A stretch of 64,000 nucleotides of DNA from Oceaniglobus trochenteri (GTDB lineage: Bacteria > Pseudomonadota > Alphaproteobacteria > Rhodobacterales > Rhodobacteraceae). Positions 55,716-63,882 of the stretch are shown here, in pieces (within the stretch, counting starts at the first letter, position 1; each line of letters begins with the position of its first letter). The notes below the pieces were generated by a model. That model was not told the DNA's origin. It was given only the letters and a program-made list of their open reading frames with translations, and made no database searches. The stretch lies in assembly GCF_020529025.1 (NCBI RefSeq), contig NZ_JACNMM010000016.1, positions 20,702 through 84,701 on the forward strand. The letters are read 5' to 3'. Made by a program: the position numbers and the translations under genes.

Positions 55716-56636
55716 ATGACTACGCTTGTCTTCGGACACAAATCGCCCGACACCGATTCCACCGGTTCGCCCATCATCTGGGCCTGGTACACGACCGAGA
55801 TCCTGGGCAACCCGGCCGAACCGCGTCTGCTGGGTGAACCCAACACCGAGGCGAACTTCGTGCTTGACCGCTGGTCGCTGAGCAAACCGCAGATCATCGA
55901 CGGGGTCGAGGACGGCGCGCAGGTCGTCATCGTCGACACCAACAACCCCGCCGAACTGCCCGCCGGGATCAACGATGCCGACATCACCGCGATCATCGAC
56001 CATCACAAGCTGGTCGGCGGTCTTGAAACCCGCGGCCCGATCGACATCACCATCCGCCCGCTGGCCTGCACCGCCACCATCATGCACGACCTGATGGGCG
56101 ACGACGCGGCGAAGATGCCGGACAACATCAAGGGCGCGATGCTGTCCTGCATCCTGTCGGACACGCTGGAATTCCGCAGCCCCACCACCACCGATCACGA
56201 CCGCGCGTTGGCCGAAAAGCTGGCCGGTGAGCTGGGCATCGACATCGCCGGCTATGCGGCCGAGATGTTCGCGGCCAAGTCCGACGTTTCGGCCTTTTCG
56301 GATGCCGAGCTGCTGCGCATGGATTCCAAGGAATACGCCGTGGGTGACACGAAATTCCGGGTTTCGGTGCTGGAAACCACCTCGCCCAAGATGGTGCTGG
56401 ACCGCAAGGACAGCCTGATGAAGACCATGGAAAGCGTCGCGGCCGAAGACGGCGTCGACCAGGTGCTTCTGTTCGTCGTTGACATCCTGAACGAAGAGGC
56501 GACGCTTCTGGTGCCCAACGACCTGGTGAAACAGGTGGCCGAGAAATCCTTTGCCACGGTCTGTGGCGGTGACACCGTCGTGCTGCCCGGGATCATGTCG
56601 CGCAAGAAGCAGATCATCCCGAACCTGGCGCTTTGA
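55716..56636 (+). CDS. ppaC: Manganese-dependent inorganic pyrophosphatase (family II)
   Basis: Cytosolic DHH-type pyrophosphatase of 306 residues. Metal ligands are visible in VFGHKSPDTDSTGSP, VIVDTNNPAELP, AIIDHHKLVGGLE and LSCILSDTLEFRSPTTT; the C-terminal DHHA2 domain ends in MSRKKQIIPNLAL. Family II enzymes are less common in alphaproteobacteria than family I but occur in this group. It is followed by a terminator. Confidence 0.95.
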   Translation: MTTLVFGHKSPDTDSTGSPIIWAWYTTEILGNPAEPRLLGEPNTEANFVLDRWSLSKPQIIDGVEDGAQVVIVDTNNPAELPAGINDADITAIIDHHKLVGGLETRGPIDITIRPLACTATIMHDLMGDDAAKMPDNIKGAMLSCILSDTLEFRSPTTTDHDRALAEKLAGELGIDIAGYAAEMFAAKSDVSAFSDAELLRMDSKEYAVGDTKFRVSVLETTSPKMVLDRKDSLMKTMESVAAEDGVDQVLLFVVDILNEEATLLVPNDLVKQVAEKSFATVCGGDTVVLPGIMSRKKQIIPNLAL

Positions 56637-56659
56637 CGGCGCAGACAGGTTGCAGAATC

Positions 56660-56684
56660 GGCCGTCCTTCGGGGCGGCCTTTTT
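56660..56684 (+). terminator. Terminator of ppaC
   Basis: Stem GGCCG...CGGCC with a UUCG-type loop followed by TTTTT. The remaining bases to 56968, upstream of cydA, hold a GC-rich leader in which nothing clear was recognised. Confidence 0.8.
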
Positions 56685-56968
56685 CGTTTCGGGGCTGCGG
56701 TGGGTTTCCGGGAAGAGGCCTGTCAGGCCCCTGCCGCGCGGAAAAAAGAGCCGACACGCCCCACCCCCGAGCAGTAGGGCAGTGCGCGTCGGTTCGTGTG
56801 TTTAACCGCCTCCGCGAAGGGATGTCCTGCGATTCCGGCGGGGCAACCTCAGGGTTGATCGAAGGCGTGGCCAAAAAACCACGGCCTGCGACAGTATGGA
56901 TCATCACGCGGCGTTGATCCGGCCCGATCCGGGCTATCTATTGGGGCGGCCACCACAGGAGCATCCCC

Positions 56969-58378
56969 ATGTTCGGCTTCGAAGCCATTGATCTTGCCCG
57001 ATTTCAATTTGCCTTCACGATCAGTTTCCACATCGTCTTTCCGGCCTTCTCGATCGGGCTGGCCAGCTATCTTGCGGTGCTGAACGGCCTGCACCTGCTG
57101 ACCGGGCGCGATATCTACCTGCGGGTTTTCCAGTACTGGAAGAAGATTTTCGCCGTCGCCTTCGGCATGGGCGTGGTGTCGGGAATCGTGATGTCCTACC
57201 AGTTCGGCACCAACTGGAGCGTGTTTTCCGACAAGACCGGCCCGATCCTGGGCCCGCTCATGGCCTACGAGGTGCTGAGCGCCTTCTTCCTTGAGGCGGG
57301 CTTTCTTGGGGTCATGCTGTTCGGGCGCGAAAGGGTGGGGCCGGGGCTGCATTTCCTGGCCACGGCCATGGTGGCGGTGGGCACGCTGATGTCGGCCACC
57401 TGGATCCTGTCGGTCAACAGCTGGATGCAGACGCCCGCGGGCTGGGCCATGAACGAGGCGGGGCAGTTCGTGCCCGAGGACTGGTGGCAGATCGTCTTCA
57501 ACCCCTCATTCCCCTACCGCCTGGTGCACATGGTCCTGGCCGCCTTCCTGACCACGGCCCTTGTGGTGGGTGCGGTCGGGGCCTGGCACCTGCTGCGCGA
57601 CAGCACCGACAAGGGCGCGCGGCTGATGTTCTCGATGGCGATGTGGATGATCCTGGGGACCGCGCCGTTGCAGATATTGGCGGGCGATCAGCACGGGCTG
57701 AACACGCTAAAGCATCAACCCGCGAAGGTCATGGCGATGGAGGGGCATTACGACAGCCACCCCGAGGGTGCGCCGCTGATCCTGTTCGGCATTCCCAACG
57801 CGGCCGAGAAGCGCATCGACCATGCAATCGAGATTCCCAGGCTCGGCTCGCTGATCCTGCTGCATGATCCGAACGCGCCCATGGCGGGGCTGGATACCAT
57901 CGACGACGACAAGGAACCGCCCGTCGCCATCGTCTTCTGGTCGTTCCGGGTGATGGTGGGGCTGGGGCTGGCCATGCTGGGGCTGGCCTTCTGGGGCGCC
58001 TGGCAGCGCTGGCGCGGAAAGCTCTTTGTTTCGGACTGGCTGCACCGGGCGGCCATCGCCATGGGGCCCATGGGGTTTGTCGCGGTGCTGGCGGGCTGGA
58101 TCACCACCGAGGTCGGCCGGCAACCCTATACCGTCTATGGCCTGCTGCGCACCGCCGACAGTGCATCGCCCTTGCAGGCCTCGGCGGTCACTGCATCGCT
58201 GTTGTCCTTCATCGTGGTCTATTTCATCGTTTTCGGCATGGGCACTTTCTATATCCTGCGGCTGATGGGGCGGCCCACCCAGACCACCCAGGGCCGGCTG
58301 GACGAGGGGCCGATCCGCACCGCCGGCACCACCCCCGCCGCGCAGACCGAAAAGAAGGAGCGGCAAGATGGCGTTTGA
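56969..58378 (+). CDS. cydA: Cytochrome bd-type quinol oxidase subunit I (CIO-like)
   Basis: Membrane oxidase subunit of 469 residues, binding hemes b and reducing oxygen to water. Family marks: LARFQFAFTISFHIVFPAFS (heme His), VVSGIVMSYQFGTNWSVFSD, MLGxE-equivalent YEVLSAFFLEAGFLGVMLFG, GDQHGLNTLKHQPAKVMAME and GWITTEVGRQPYTVYGLLRT. The Q-loop is short, as in cyanide-insensitive (CioA) oxidases. It overlaps cydB by 11 bases. Confidence 0.93.
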   Translation: MFGFEAIDLARFQFAFTISFHIVFPAFSIGLASYLAVLNGLHLLTGRDIYLRVFQYWKKIFAVAFGMGVVSGIVMSYQFGTNWSVFSDKTGPILGPLMAYEVLSAFFLEAGFLGVMLFGRERVGPGLHFLATAMVAVGTLMSATWILSVNSWMQTPAGWAMNEAGQFVPEDWWQIVFNPSFPYRLVHMVLAAFLTTALVVGAVGAWHLLRDSTDKGARLMFSMAMWMILGTAPLQILAGDQHGLNTLKHQPAKVMAMEGHYDSHPEGAPLILFGIPNAAEKRIDHAIEIPRLGSLILLHDPNAPMAGLDTIDDDKEPPVAIVFWSFRVMVGLGLAMLGLAFWGAWQRWRGKLFVSDWLHRAAIAMGPMGFVAVLAGWITTEVGRQPYTVYGLLRTADSASPLQASAVTASLLSFIVVYFIVFGMGTFYILRLMGRPTQTTQGRLDEGPIRTAGTTPAAQTEKKERQDGV

Positions 58379-59372
58379 CCTGGCATTCATCTGGGCGGGC
58401 CTGATCGCCTTTGCGGTTCTGGCCTATGTGGTGCTGGACGGGTTCGACCTGGGGGTCGGCATCCTGTTTCCGGCCCTGAAGGACAGCCGCGAGAAAGACC
58501 TGGCCATGAACAGCGTCGCCCCTGTCTGGGATGGCAACGAAACCTGGCTGGTGCTGGGGGGCGGGGGGCTGTTTGCCGTCTTTCCCCTGGCCTATGCGGT
58601 GGTGATGCCCGCGCTTTACGCGCCCATCATCGCCATGCTGATCGGGCTGATCTTTCGCGGCGTGGCGTTCGAATACCGTTGGCGCACCCACCGCGCCCAG
58701 CACTTCTGGGACAAGGCGTTTTTCGGCGGGTCTGTCCTGGCCGCCTTTGCCCAGGGGGTTGCCTTGGGGGCGCTGGTGCAGGGAATCGAGGTTGAGAACC
58801 GCGCCTATGCCGGGGGCAACTGGGATTGGCTGACGCCCTTCTCGATCCTGACGGGGGTTGCCGTGGTGGTGGGCTATGCCCTGCTGGGGGCGACCTGGCT
58901 GATGATGAAGACCGAGGGGGCGGTGAACGATCACGCGCGCCGCCTGGCCTGGCCGACGGGCATCGCGACGCTGGGCCTGATCGGCGCAGTCAGCGCGATC
59001 ACGCCGTTTCTTGACAACGAATACCTGTCGCGCTGGTTCTCGGGCTGGACCATGGCCTTTACCGGTATCGTCCCGCTTCTGATTGCGGGCTGCGGCTGGC
59101 TGCTGTTCACCGGGTTGAAATCGGGGCATGACACGCGGCCCTTCCTGGCCGCGCTGGGCATGTTCGTCCTGTCCTTCGCCGGGATCGGAATCAGCTTCTA
59201 TCCCAACATCGTGCCGCCCTCGCTGACGATATGGGAGGCCGCGGCGCCCGACTCTTCGCTGTGGTTCGTCCTGGTGGGCGCCGCCGTCCTGATCCCGATG
59301 ATCCTGGCCTATACCGCCTATGCCTACTGGGTGTTCCGCGGCAAGATTGACCCGGACGAGGGGTATCACTGA
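58368..59372 (+). CDS. cydB: Cytochrome bd-type quinol oxidase subunit II
   Basis: Second core subunit of 334 residues, about nine helices. FAVLAYVVLDGFDLGVGILF, PVWDGNETWLVLGGGGLFAV and FRGVAFEYRWRTHRAQHFWD are conserved CydB/CioB blocks. AAGGAG precedes the ATG inside the end of cydA, and its stop shares one base with the ATG of the DUF2474 gene. Confidence 0.95.
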   Translation: MAFDLAFIWAGLIAFAVLAYVVLDGFDLGVGILFPALKDSREKDLAMNSVAPVWDGNETWLVLGGGGLFAVFPLAYAVVMPALYAPIIAMLIGLIFRGVAFEYRWRTHRAQHFWDKAFFGGSVLAAFAQGVALGALVQGIEVENRAYAGGNWDWLTPFSILTGVAVVVGYALLGATWLMMKTEGAVNDHARRLAWPTGIATLGLIGAVSAITPFLDNEYLSRWFSGWTMAFTGIVPLLIAGCGWLLFTGLKSGHDTRPFLAALGMFVLSFAGIGISFYPNIVPPSLTIWEAAAPDSSLWFVLVGAAVLIPMILAYTAYAYWVFRGKIDPDEGYH

Positions 59373-59467
59373 TGGGGCGGCGCCTGATGTGGTTCCTGTT
59401 CTACTGGGCCTTGGGCGTGGGCGCCCTGACGGTTGTGGGGCTGGCGATCCGGGCCTTCATCGGCTGA
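59372..59467 (+). CDS. DUF2474 micro-protein, CydX-like oxidase subunit
   Basis: A 31-residue single-helix membrane protein: MGRRLMWFLFYWALGVG, then ALTVVGLAIRAFIG. Its ATG overlaps the cydB stop (TGATG), so it is translationally coupled. DUF2474 proteins follow cioAB genes in many proteobacteria, and the size and single helix match CydX/CbdX subunits that stabilise the oxidase. It is below the length limit of usual gene finders. Confidence 0.85.
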   Translation: MGRRLMWFLFYWALGVGALTVVGLAIRAFIG

Positions 59468-59469
59468 GC

Positions 59470-60168
59470 TCAGCCGATGTATTTCACCCCCTCGGTGTCC
59501 AGCAGGGCGCGGATGGCGTCGGGCATGTCCAACCCCGCCTCGACCCGTGCGTCCAGGGCCGCTTCGGTGGTGCGCACCTTGTCCAGCACGGCGATCACCG
59601 CGTCGATCTGAGCGAATGGCACGACGACCACGCCGTCGATGTCGGCCACCACCATGTCGCCGCTTTCGATATGCTGACCCGCCATTTCGATGGGCAGGCC
59701 CACGCGCCCCGGCCCCTTGGTGAAGGGCGAAGCCGGCGTCAGCCCCGTGCACCAGCAGGGCAAGCCCGCCGCGACGATACCGTCGTAATCCCGCATCGGG
59801 CCATCGGTGACATAGCCGACCGCGCCGTTGTTGCGCATCATCCCGGCCAGCCGATCGCCCGCCGCAGCACAGCCCTGGAAGCCGTCGAAGGCCGACATCA
59901 CCATGTCGCCCTCCTGGATCTGTGACAGTGCCGCCATCAGCGCCAGAACGTCGCCCGGCCCGTTGTCGACGGTCAGGGCCGGGCCTGCCGCGGCGCATTT
60001 CAGATCGCGTCCCTCGCCGATGGGGCGGACCTGGCGCGCCAGCGCCCCCTTGCCGAACATCGCATCGTTGACAAAGCCGGTGGGCACGCCCTGAAAGGCG
60101 GCAATCTGCGCGTCGGTCGGGCGGGGCCGGTTGCGCGAGATGGTCAGGAGGGGCGGATCTTCGATCAT
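59470..60168 (-). CDS. RraA-like/dimethylmenaquinone methyltransferase-fold protein
   Basis: Protein of 232 residues of the RraA/HMG-CHA aldolase superfamily. VPTGFVNDAMFGKGALARQV, GPALTVDNGPGDVLALMAAL, GNDxxDG-like VTDGPMRDYDGIVAAGLPCW and GDMVVADIDGVVVVPFAQID are typical. Members act as aldolases on 4-hydroxy-4-methyl-2-oxoglutarate-like acids or as RNase E regulators; the conserved acidic and Arg residues favour aldolase or decarboxylase activity here. AAGGAA precedes the ATG. It is divergent from tpa and ends two bases from the DUF2474 gene. Confidence 0.8.
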   Translation of the reverse strand: MIEDPPLLTISRNRPRPTDAQIAAFQGVPTGFVNDAMFGKGALARQVRPIGEGRDLKCAAAGPALTVDNGPGDVLALMAALSQIQEGDMVMSAFDGFQGCAAAGDRLAGMMRNNGAVGYVTDGPMRDYDGIVAAGLPCWCTGLTPASPFTKGPGRVGLPIEMAGQHIESGDMVVADIDGVVVVPFAQIDAVIAVLDKVRTTEAALDARVEAGLDMPDAIRALLDTEGVKYIG

Positions 60169-60326
60169 GCTGGGGTTCCTTGGGGCAGTTTCCGCGCTTT
60201 TTTCGATCAACCCGCCGGAAATGTCGAGCGGCTTCGCCCGCCCCCGGATCGCAGTTGCAATTGGCCCTATCGCGACGGGATCGTCTGCGCCATTATCGAG
60301 GCAGGATTCCTGCCGGAGCACGCCCC

Positions 60327-61724
60327 ATGAACATTCCCTTTCAGACCAACGATCCCGAAAGCATCGTCGAAGCCGACCGCGCCCATGTCTGGCACCACCT
60401 GATCCAGCACAAGCCCTTCGAGACGGTCGATCCCCGCATCATCGTCGAGGGGCGGGGCATGAAGGTGTGGGACATCAAGGGCAAGGAACATCTTGACGGC
60501 GTCTCGGGTGGCGTATGGACCGTGAATGTCGGCTATGGCCGCGAGAGGATCGCCGACGCCGTTCGCGATCAACTGGTGAAACTGTGCTATTTCGCGGGGT
60601 CTGCCGGGTCGATCCCCGGCGCGAACTTCAGCAAGCGCCTGATCGAAAAGATGCCGGGCATGTCCCGCGTCTATTTCGCAAACTCGGGGTCCGAGGCGAA
60701 CGAGAAAGCCTTCAAGATGGTGCGCCAGATCGCCCACAAGCGGTATGGCGGCAAGAAGAACAAGATCCTCTACCGCGAGCGGGATTATCACGGCACCACC
60801 ATCGCCTGCCTTTCGGCGGGCGGGCAGGAGGAACGAAACGCGCAATACGGCCCGTTTGCGCCCGCCTTCGTGCCGGTGCCCCATTGCCTGGAATACCGCG
60901 CCCATGAACAGGGCTGGGGCGATCTTTCCGGTGAGGCGTATGGCGTGCGCGCGGCCAAGGCCATCGAAGAGGTGATCCTGCGCGAAGGCCCCGATACCGT
61001 GGGCGCCCTGTGCCTTGAGCCGGTGACGGCGGGCGGCGGGGTCATCCCGCCGCCGCCGGGATACTGGGAAACGGTGGGCGAGATCTGCCGCAAGTACGAT
61101 ATCCTGCTGCATATCGACGAGGTGGTCTGCGGCGTCGGGCGCACCGGCACCTGGTTCGGATATCAGAACTACGGCGTGCAGCCCGATTTCGTGACCATGG
61201 CCAAGGGCGTTGCCTCGGGCTATGCGGCGATTTCCTGCTGCGTGACCACCGAGGCGGTCTTCGAGATGTTCAAGGACGACAGCGACGATCCGCTGAACTA
61301 TTTCCGCGACATCTCCACCTTCGGGGGCTGCACCTCGGGGCCGGCGGCGGCGCTGGAAAACATGGCGATCATCGAAGAGGAAGGCCTGCTGGACAACACC
61401 CTGAAGATGGGCGAGCGGCTGATGGGCAACCTGCATGCCCTGGCCGAGAAACATGCCGTCATCGGTGACGTGCGCGGCAAGGGGCTGTTCTGCGGGGCCG
61501 AACTGGTCAGTGACCGGGCCGACAAGACGCCGCTGGATGAAAAGCTGGTGCAGAAGGTGGTGGCCGACTGCATGGGGCAGGGCGTGATCATCGGCGCGAC
61601 CAACCGCAGTCTGCCGGGCTATAACAACACCCTGTGCCTGTCGCCCGCCCTGATCGCCGGGCCGGACGAGATTGACCATCTGACCGACGCCATCGACCAG
61701 GCGCTGGGGCGCGTCCTGGGCTAG
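60327..61724 (+). CDS. tpa: Taurine-pyruvate aminotransferase
   Basis: PLP-dependent class III aminotransferase of 465 residues, turning taurine and pyruvate into sulfoacetaldehyde and alanine. VEADRAHVWHHLIQHKPFET, HLDGVSGGVWTVNVGYGRER, VYFANSGSEANEKAFKMVRQ, KILYRERDYHGTTIACLSAG, DTVGALCLEPVTAGGGVIPP and HIDEVVCGVGRTG match Tpa closely; the PLP Lys is in TMAKGVASGYAAIS. Its product is the substrate of Xsc encoded 14 kb away. Hypotaurine or other omega-amino acids may also be accepted. ATG at 60327 lacks a strong ribosome-binding site. Confidence 0.87.
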   Translation: MNIPFQTNDPESIVEADRAHVWHHLIQHKPFETVDPRIIVEGRGMKVWDIKGKEHLDGVSGGVWTVNVGYGRERIADAVRDQLVKLCYFAGSAGSIPGANFSKRLIEKMPGMSRVYFANSGSEANEKAFKMVRQIAHKRYGGKKNKILYRERDYHGTTIACLSAGGQEERNAQYGPFAPAFVPVPHCLEYRAHEQGWGDLSGEAYGVRAAKAIEEVILREGPDTVGALCLEPVTAGGGVIPPPPGYWETVGEICRKYDILLHIDEVVCGVGRTGTWFGYQNYGVQPDFVTMAKGVASGYAAISCCVTTEAVFEMFKDDSDDPLNYFRDISTFGGCTSGPAAALENMAIIEEEGLLDNTLKMGERLMGNLHALAEKHAVIGDVRGKGLFCGAELVSDRADKTPLDEKLVQKVVADCMGQGVIIGATNRSLPGYNNTLCLSPALIAGPDEIDHLTDAIDQALGRVLG

Positions 61725-61727
61725 GGC

Positions 61728-61760
61728 GCCTCCGGCGAGAGTATTTTCGGCAAGAAAGAG
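61728..61760 (+). repeat. Dispersed intergenic repeat, copy 7
   Basis: GCCTCCGGCGAGAGTATTTT, then CGGCAAGAAAGAG, starting three bases after the tpa stop. It combines the GCCTCCGGCG head of copies 3 and 4 with the GAGTATTT core of copies 2 and 5. Confidence 0.7.
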
Positions 61761-61811
61761 CAGGCGGAATCGCCCCGCGGCTTTCCTGCCGGAAACCCTC
61801 TCGCCTCGGTG

Positions 61812-62030
61812 TCAGGCGATGATGTCGGGGAAGAGTTCGTCCTCGATCTGGGCGATGCGGTCCTTGAGGGCCAGCTTCTGTTTCTTCAGCCGCCGCAGGG
61901 TCAGGGGTTCGGCGCTGACGCGGTCCTGCAGGGCGTGGATGGCATCGTCCAGATCGCGGTGTTCGCGCTTCAGAACCTCAAGCCGGATTCGCAGGATTTC
62001 TTCGTGGTCCAGTTTGCTGGAAGCATTCAT
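61812..62030 (-). CDS. DUF465 (YdcH-like) small protein
   Basis: Coiled-coil protein of 72 residues: LEVLKREHRDLDDAIHALQD and LTLRRLKKQKLALKDRIAQI match DUF465, with the conserved H-R-x-L-D and L-K-K-x-K-L. Function unknown. Single gene divergent from the Hsp20 gene. Confidence 0.88.
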   Translation of the reverse strand: MNASSKLDHEEILRIRLEVLKREHRDLDDAIHALQDRVSAEPLTLRRLKKQKLALKDRIAQIEDELFPDIIA

Positions 62031-62209
62031 TTTGGCGGTCTTTTCTTATTGTCCGGCACAGGCCGCACGCTAGCCTGATTCGTCGTCGGGGCATACGGGC
62101 ATCGGTGCCCAACCCTTGCAGAGTTAACGAATTCTTCCCATATCTTGGAGCAGGCCGCCATAACGGGGCCGCAATTATGGAACACAGTCGCTTCAGCAAG
62201 GACGTGTCG

Positions 62210-62623
62210 ATGACGAAAATGGCTTTGGGATCGCATCCCTTCCTGCTCGGGTTCGAGCAATTGGAACGTTTGGTGGAACGCACGGCAAAGGCCGACTCGG
62301 GCGGGTATCCGCCCTACAACATCGAACAGACCAGCGGTACAGGCTATCGGATCACGCTTGCCGTGGCCGGGTTTGCCGAAGACGACCTTTCGATCACCGT
62401 CGAAGACCGGCAACTGGTCATCCGGGGCCGCCAGGACGAGGCCGAGGAAGGCCGCGTCTTCCTGCACCGGGGCATCGCCGCGCGACAGTTCCAGCGCACC
62501 TTCGTTTTGGCCGAGGGTGTGGAAATCGCCGGCGCACGGATCGAAAACGGGTTGTTGCACGTTGATCTGAAAAGAAGCGTTCCGGAAACCGTGGTGCGCA
62601 CGATCGAGATTACCAGAGGTTGA
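62210..62623 (+). CDS. Small heat-shock protein, Hsp20 family (IbpA-like)
   Basis: ATP-independent holdase of 137 residues. After MTKMALGSHPFLLGFEQLER comes an alpha-crystallin domain: YNIEQTSGTGYRITLAVAGF, DDLSITVEDRQLVIRGRQDE, HRGIAARQFQRTFVLAEGVE and GLLHVDLKRSVPETV. AAGGA stands upstream of the ATG at 62210; in-frame upstream codons are probably untranslated. Cotranscribed with DUF1150, an arrangement common in alphaproteobacteria. No ROSE-type leader was recognised. Confidence 0.9.
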   Translation: MTKMALGSHPFLLGFEQLERLVERTAKADSGGYPPYNIEQTSGTGYRITLAVAGFAEDDLSITVEDRQLVIRGRQDEAEEGRVFLHRGIAARQFQRTFVLAEGVEIAGARIENGLLHVDLKRSVPETVVRTIEITRG

Positions 62624-62643
62624 CTGTGAGAGGGGTGACCGAG

Positions 62644-62871
62644 ATGGAAACGAAAAGCGAAACTCCGATGGATGCGATCGACAGCATCGTCTACGTCCGC
62701 CCCGTGAAGGTGGAAGACCTGCCCGAGGACGTGCGTGAACAGGCCGATGGCCTGACCGAGATCTACGCCGTCCACAACTCGGACGGGGACAGGCTGGCGC
62801 TTGTGCGCGACCGCAAGCTGGCCTTCATCGTCGCGCGTCAGAACGACATGGCACCTGTCAGCGTCCACTGA
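62644..62871 (+). CDS. DUF1150 family protein
   Basis: Protein of 75 residues: IDSIVYVRPVKVEDLPEDVR, GLTEIYAVHNSDGDRLALVR and DRKLAFIVARQNDMAPVSVH match DUF1150, restricted to alphaproteobacteria and usually beside an Hsp20 gene. Function unknown; a stress role is inferred from context. ATG at 62644 has AGGGG upstream; an in-frame TTG at 62620 overlaps the Hsp20 stop and is less likely. Confidence 0.88.
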   Translation: METKSETPMDAIDSIVYVRPVKVEDLPEDVREQADGLTEIYAVHNSDGDRLALVRDRKLAFIVARQNDMAPVSVH

Positions 62872-62897
62872 CGCGACGAAGGCACCGCAATCTGCGA

Positions 62898-62926
62898 ACG
62901 GCCCCCGGAAACGGCGGGCCGTTTTT
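62898..62926 (+). terminator. Terminator of the hsp20-DUF1150 unit
   Basis: ACGGCCC / GGGCCGT stem with an inner CCG-GAAA-CGG extension, followed by TTTTT, directly before the convergent transporter gene. Confidence 0.8.
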
Positions 62927-62928
62927 CG

Positions 62929-63822
62929 TCAGGCGGGGGGCTGCCAGATGTCCTTGTGGATGATGACATCGGCGTTGGGGTATTTCTCAAGGATGGCCCG
63001 GCGCAGGGCGGCGCCGATGTCATGGGCCTGTGACAGCGGCTGATCGCCGTCCAACTCGATATGCAGGTTCACGAAGGTCACGCTGCCGGCGGTGCGGGTC
63101 TTGAGATCGTGAAAGCCGTGAACGCCCGGCCAGTCGCGGGCGATCTCTTCGATCCCGGCAATCATCTCGGGGTCGGCGGCCCGGTCCATGAGGGCGTTCC
63201 AGGCACCGCGCCCGACGCGCAGGGCCCCGATGGCCAGCATTGCCGCCGCACCCAGGGCGACGACGGAATCGATCTGCCCCAGCCCGAACCGCGCCGAGGC
63301 CCAGAGCGCCACCAGCGCGCCGACATTCGGGATCAGATCGCCCAGGTAGTGCAGCTGATCGGCCATGACGACCCGGCTTCGCGTGCGCCGCGACACATGC
63401 CGTTGAAAGACCACCAGCGCGAGGGTGAGCGCGATGGAGAAGACCATCACCGCCATGCCGATGCCCTCGGCCATCAGGGGCGCCGCTGTTTCGCCGCGCC
63501 ACAGGCGAAGGCCCGCCGCGCCGCCGATCACGCCGGCCGAGACCAGCAGGAACAGCGCCTGTCCCAGTGCCGCCAGATCCTCGGCCGAGGTGTGGCCGAA
63601 GGCGTGGTCTTCATCGGGCGGACGGGCGGCATAGGTGACGGCGGCAAGGCCGCCCAGGGCCACCATCAGGTCAAGCCCGGAATCCGCCAGCGAGGCCGCC
63701 ACCGAAAGCGCCCCTGTCGCGGCATAGCCCCAGAGCTTTGCCAGCACCAGAACGACGGCAACGGTGACCGAGGCCACGAGGGCCGATTGATTGAGACGCG
63801 AGTCGGAGGCGGATTGGGGCAT
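62929..63822 (-). CDS. Cation diffusion facilitator (CDF) metal exporter
   Basis: Proton-coupled divalent metal efflux protein of 297 residues with six helices and a cytoplasmic ferredoxin-like domain. Metal site A is D-x3-D in SLADSGLDLMVAL and the HxxxD in DQLHYLGDLIPNVG; the loop HAFGHTSAEDLAAL and C-terminal VTFVNLHIELDGDQPLSQAH are typical. The D-x3-D plus H-x3-D pattern is that of FieF/ZitB-type exporters of zinc or iron. Single gene with its ATG at 63822. Confidence 0.92.
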   Translation of the reverse strand: MPQSASDSRLNQSALVASVTVAVVLVLAKLWGYAATGALSVAASLADSGLDLMVALGGLAAVTYAARPPDEDHAFGHTSAEDLAALGQALFLLVSAGVIGGAAGLRLWRGETAAPLMAEGIGMAVMVFSIALTLALVVFQRHVSRRTRSRVVMADQLHYLGDLIPNVGALVALWASARFGLGQIDSVVALGAAAMLAIGALRVGRGAWNALMDRAADPEMIAGIEEIARDWPGVHGFHDLKTRTAGSVTFVNLHIELDGDQPLSQAHDIGAALRRAILEKYPNADVIIHKDIWQPPA

Positions 63823-63882
63823 GGCGCGTCATTGCCCCGGCGGGCAGGTCTGCGCAACCCCCCGGGTCATTCGGGTAGTGGG

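Noticed and set aside
56898..56920. GGATCA-N11-TGATCC before cydA as a possible FNR-type or other operator
   Set aside because: The half-sites and spacing do not fit TTGAT-N4-ATCAA, and it lies about 50 bases before the start without other promoter elements.
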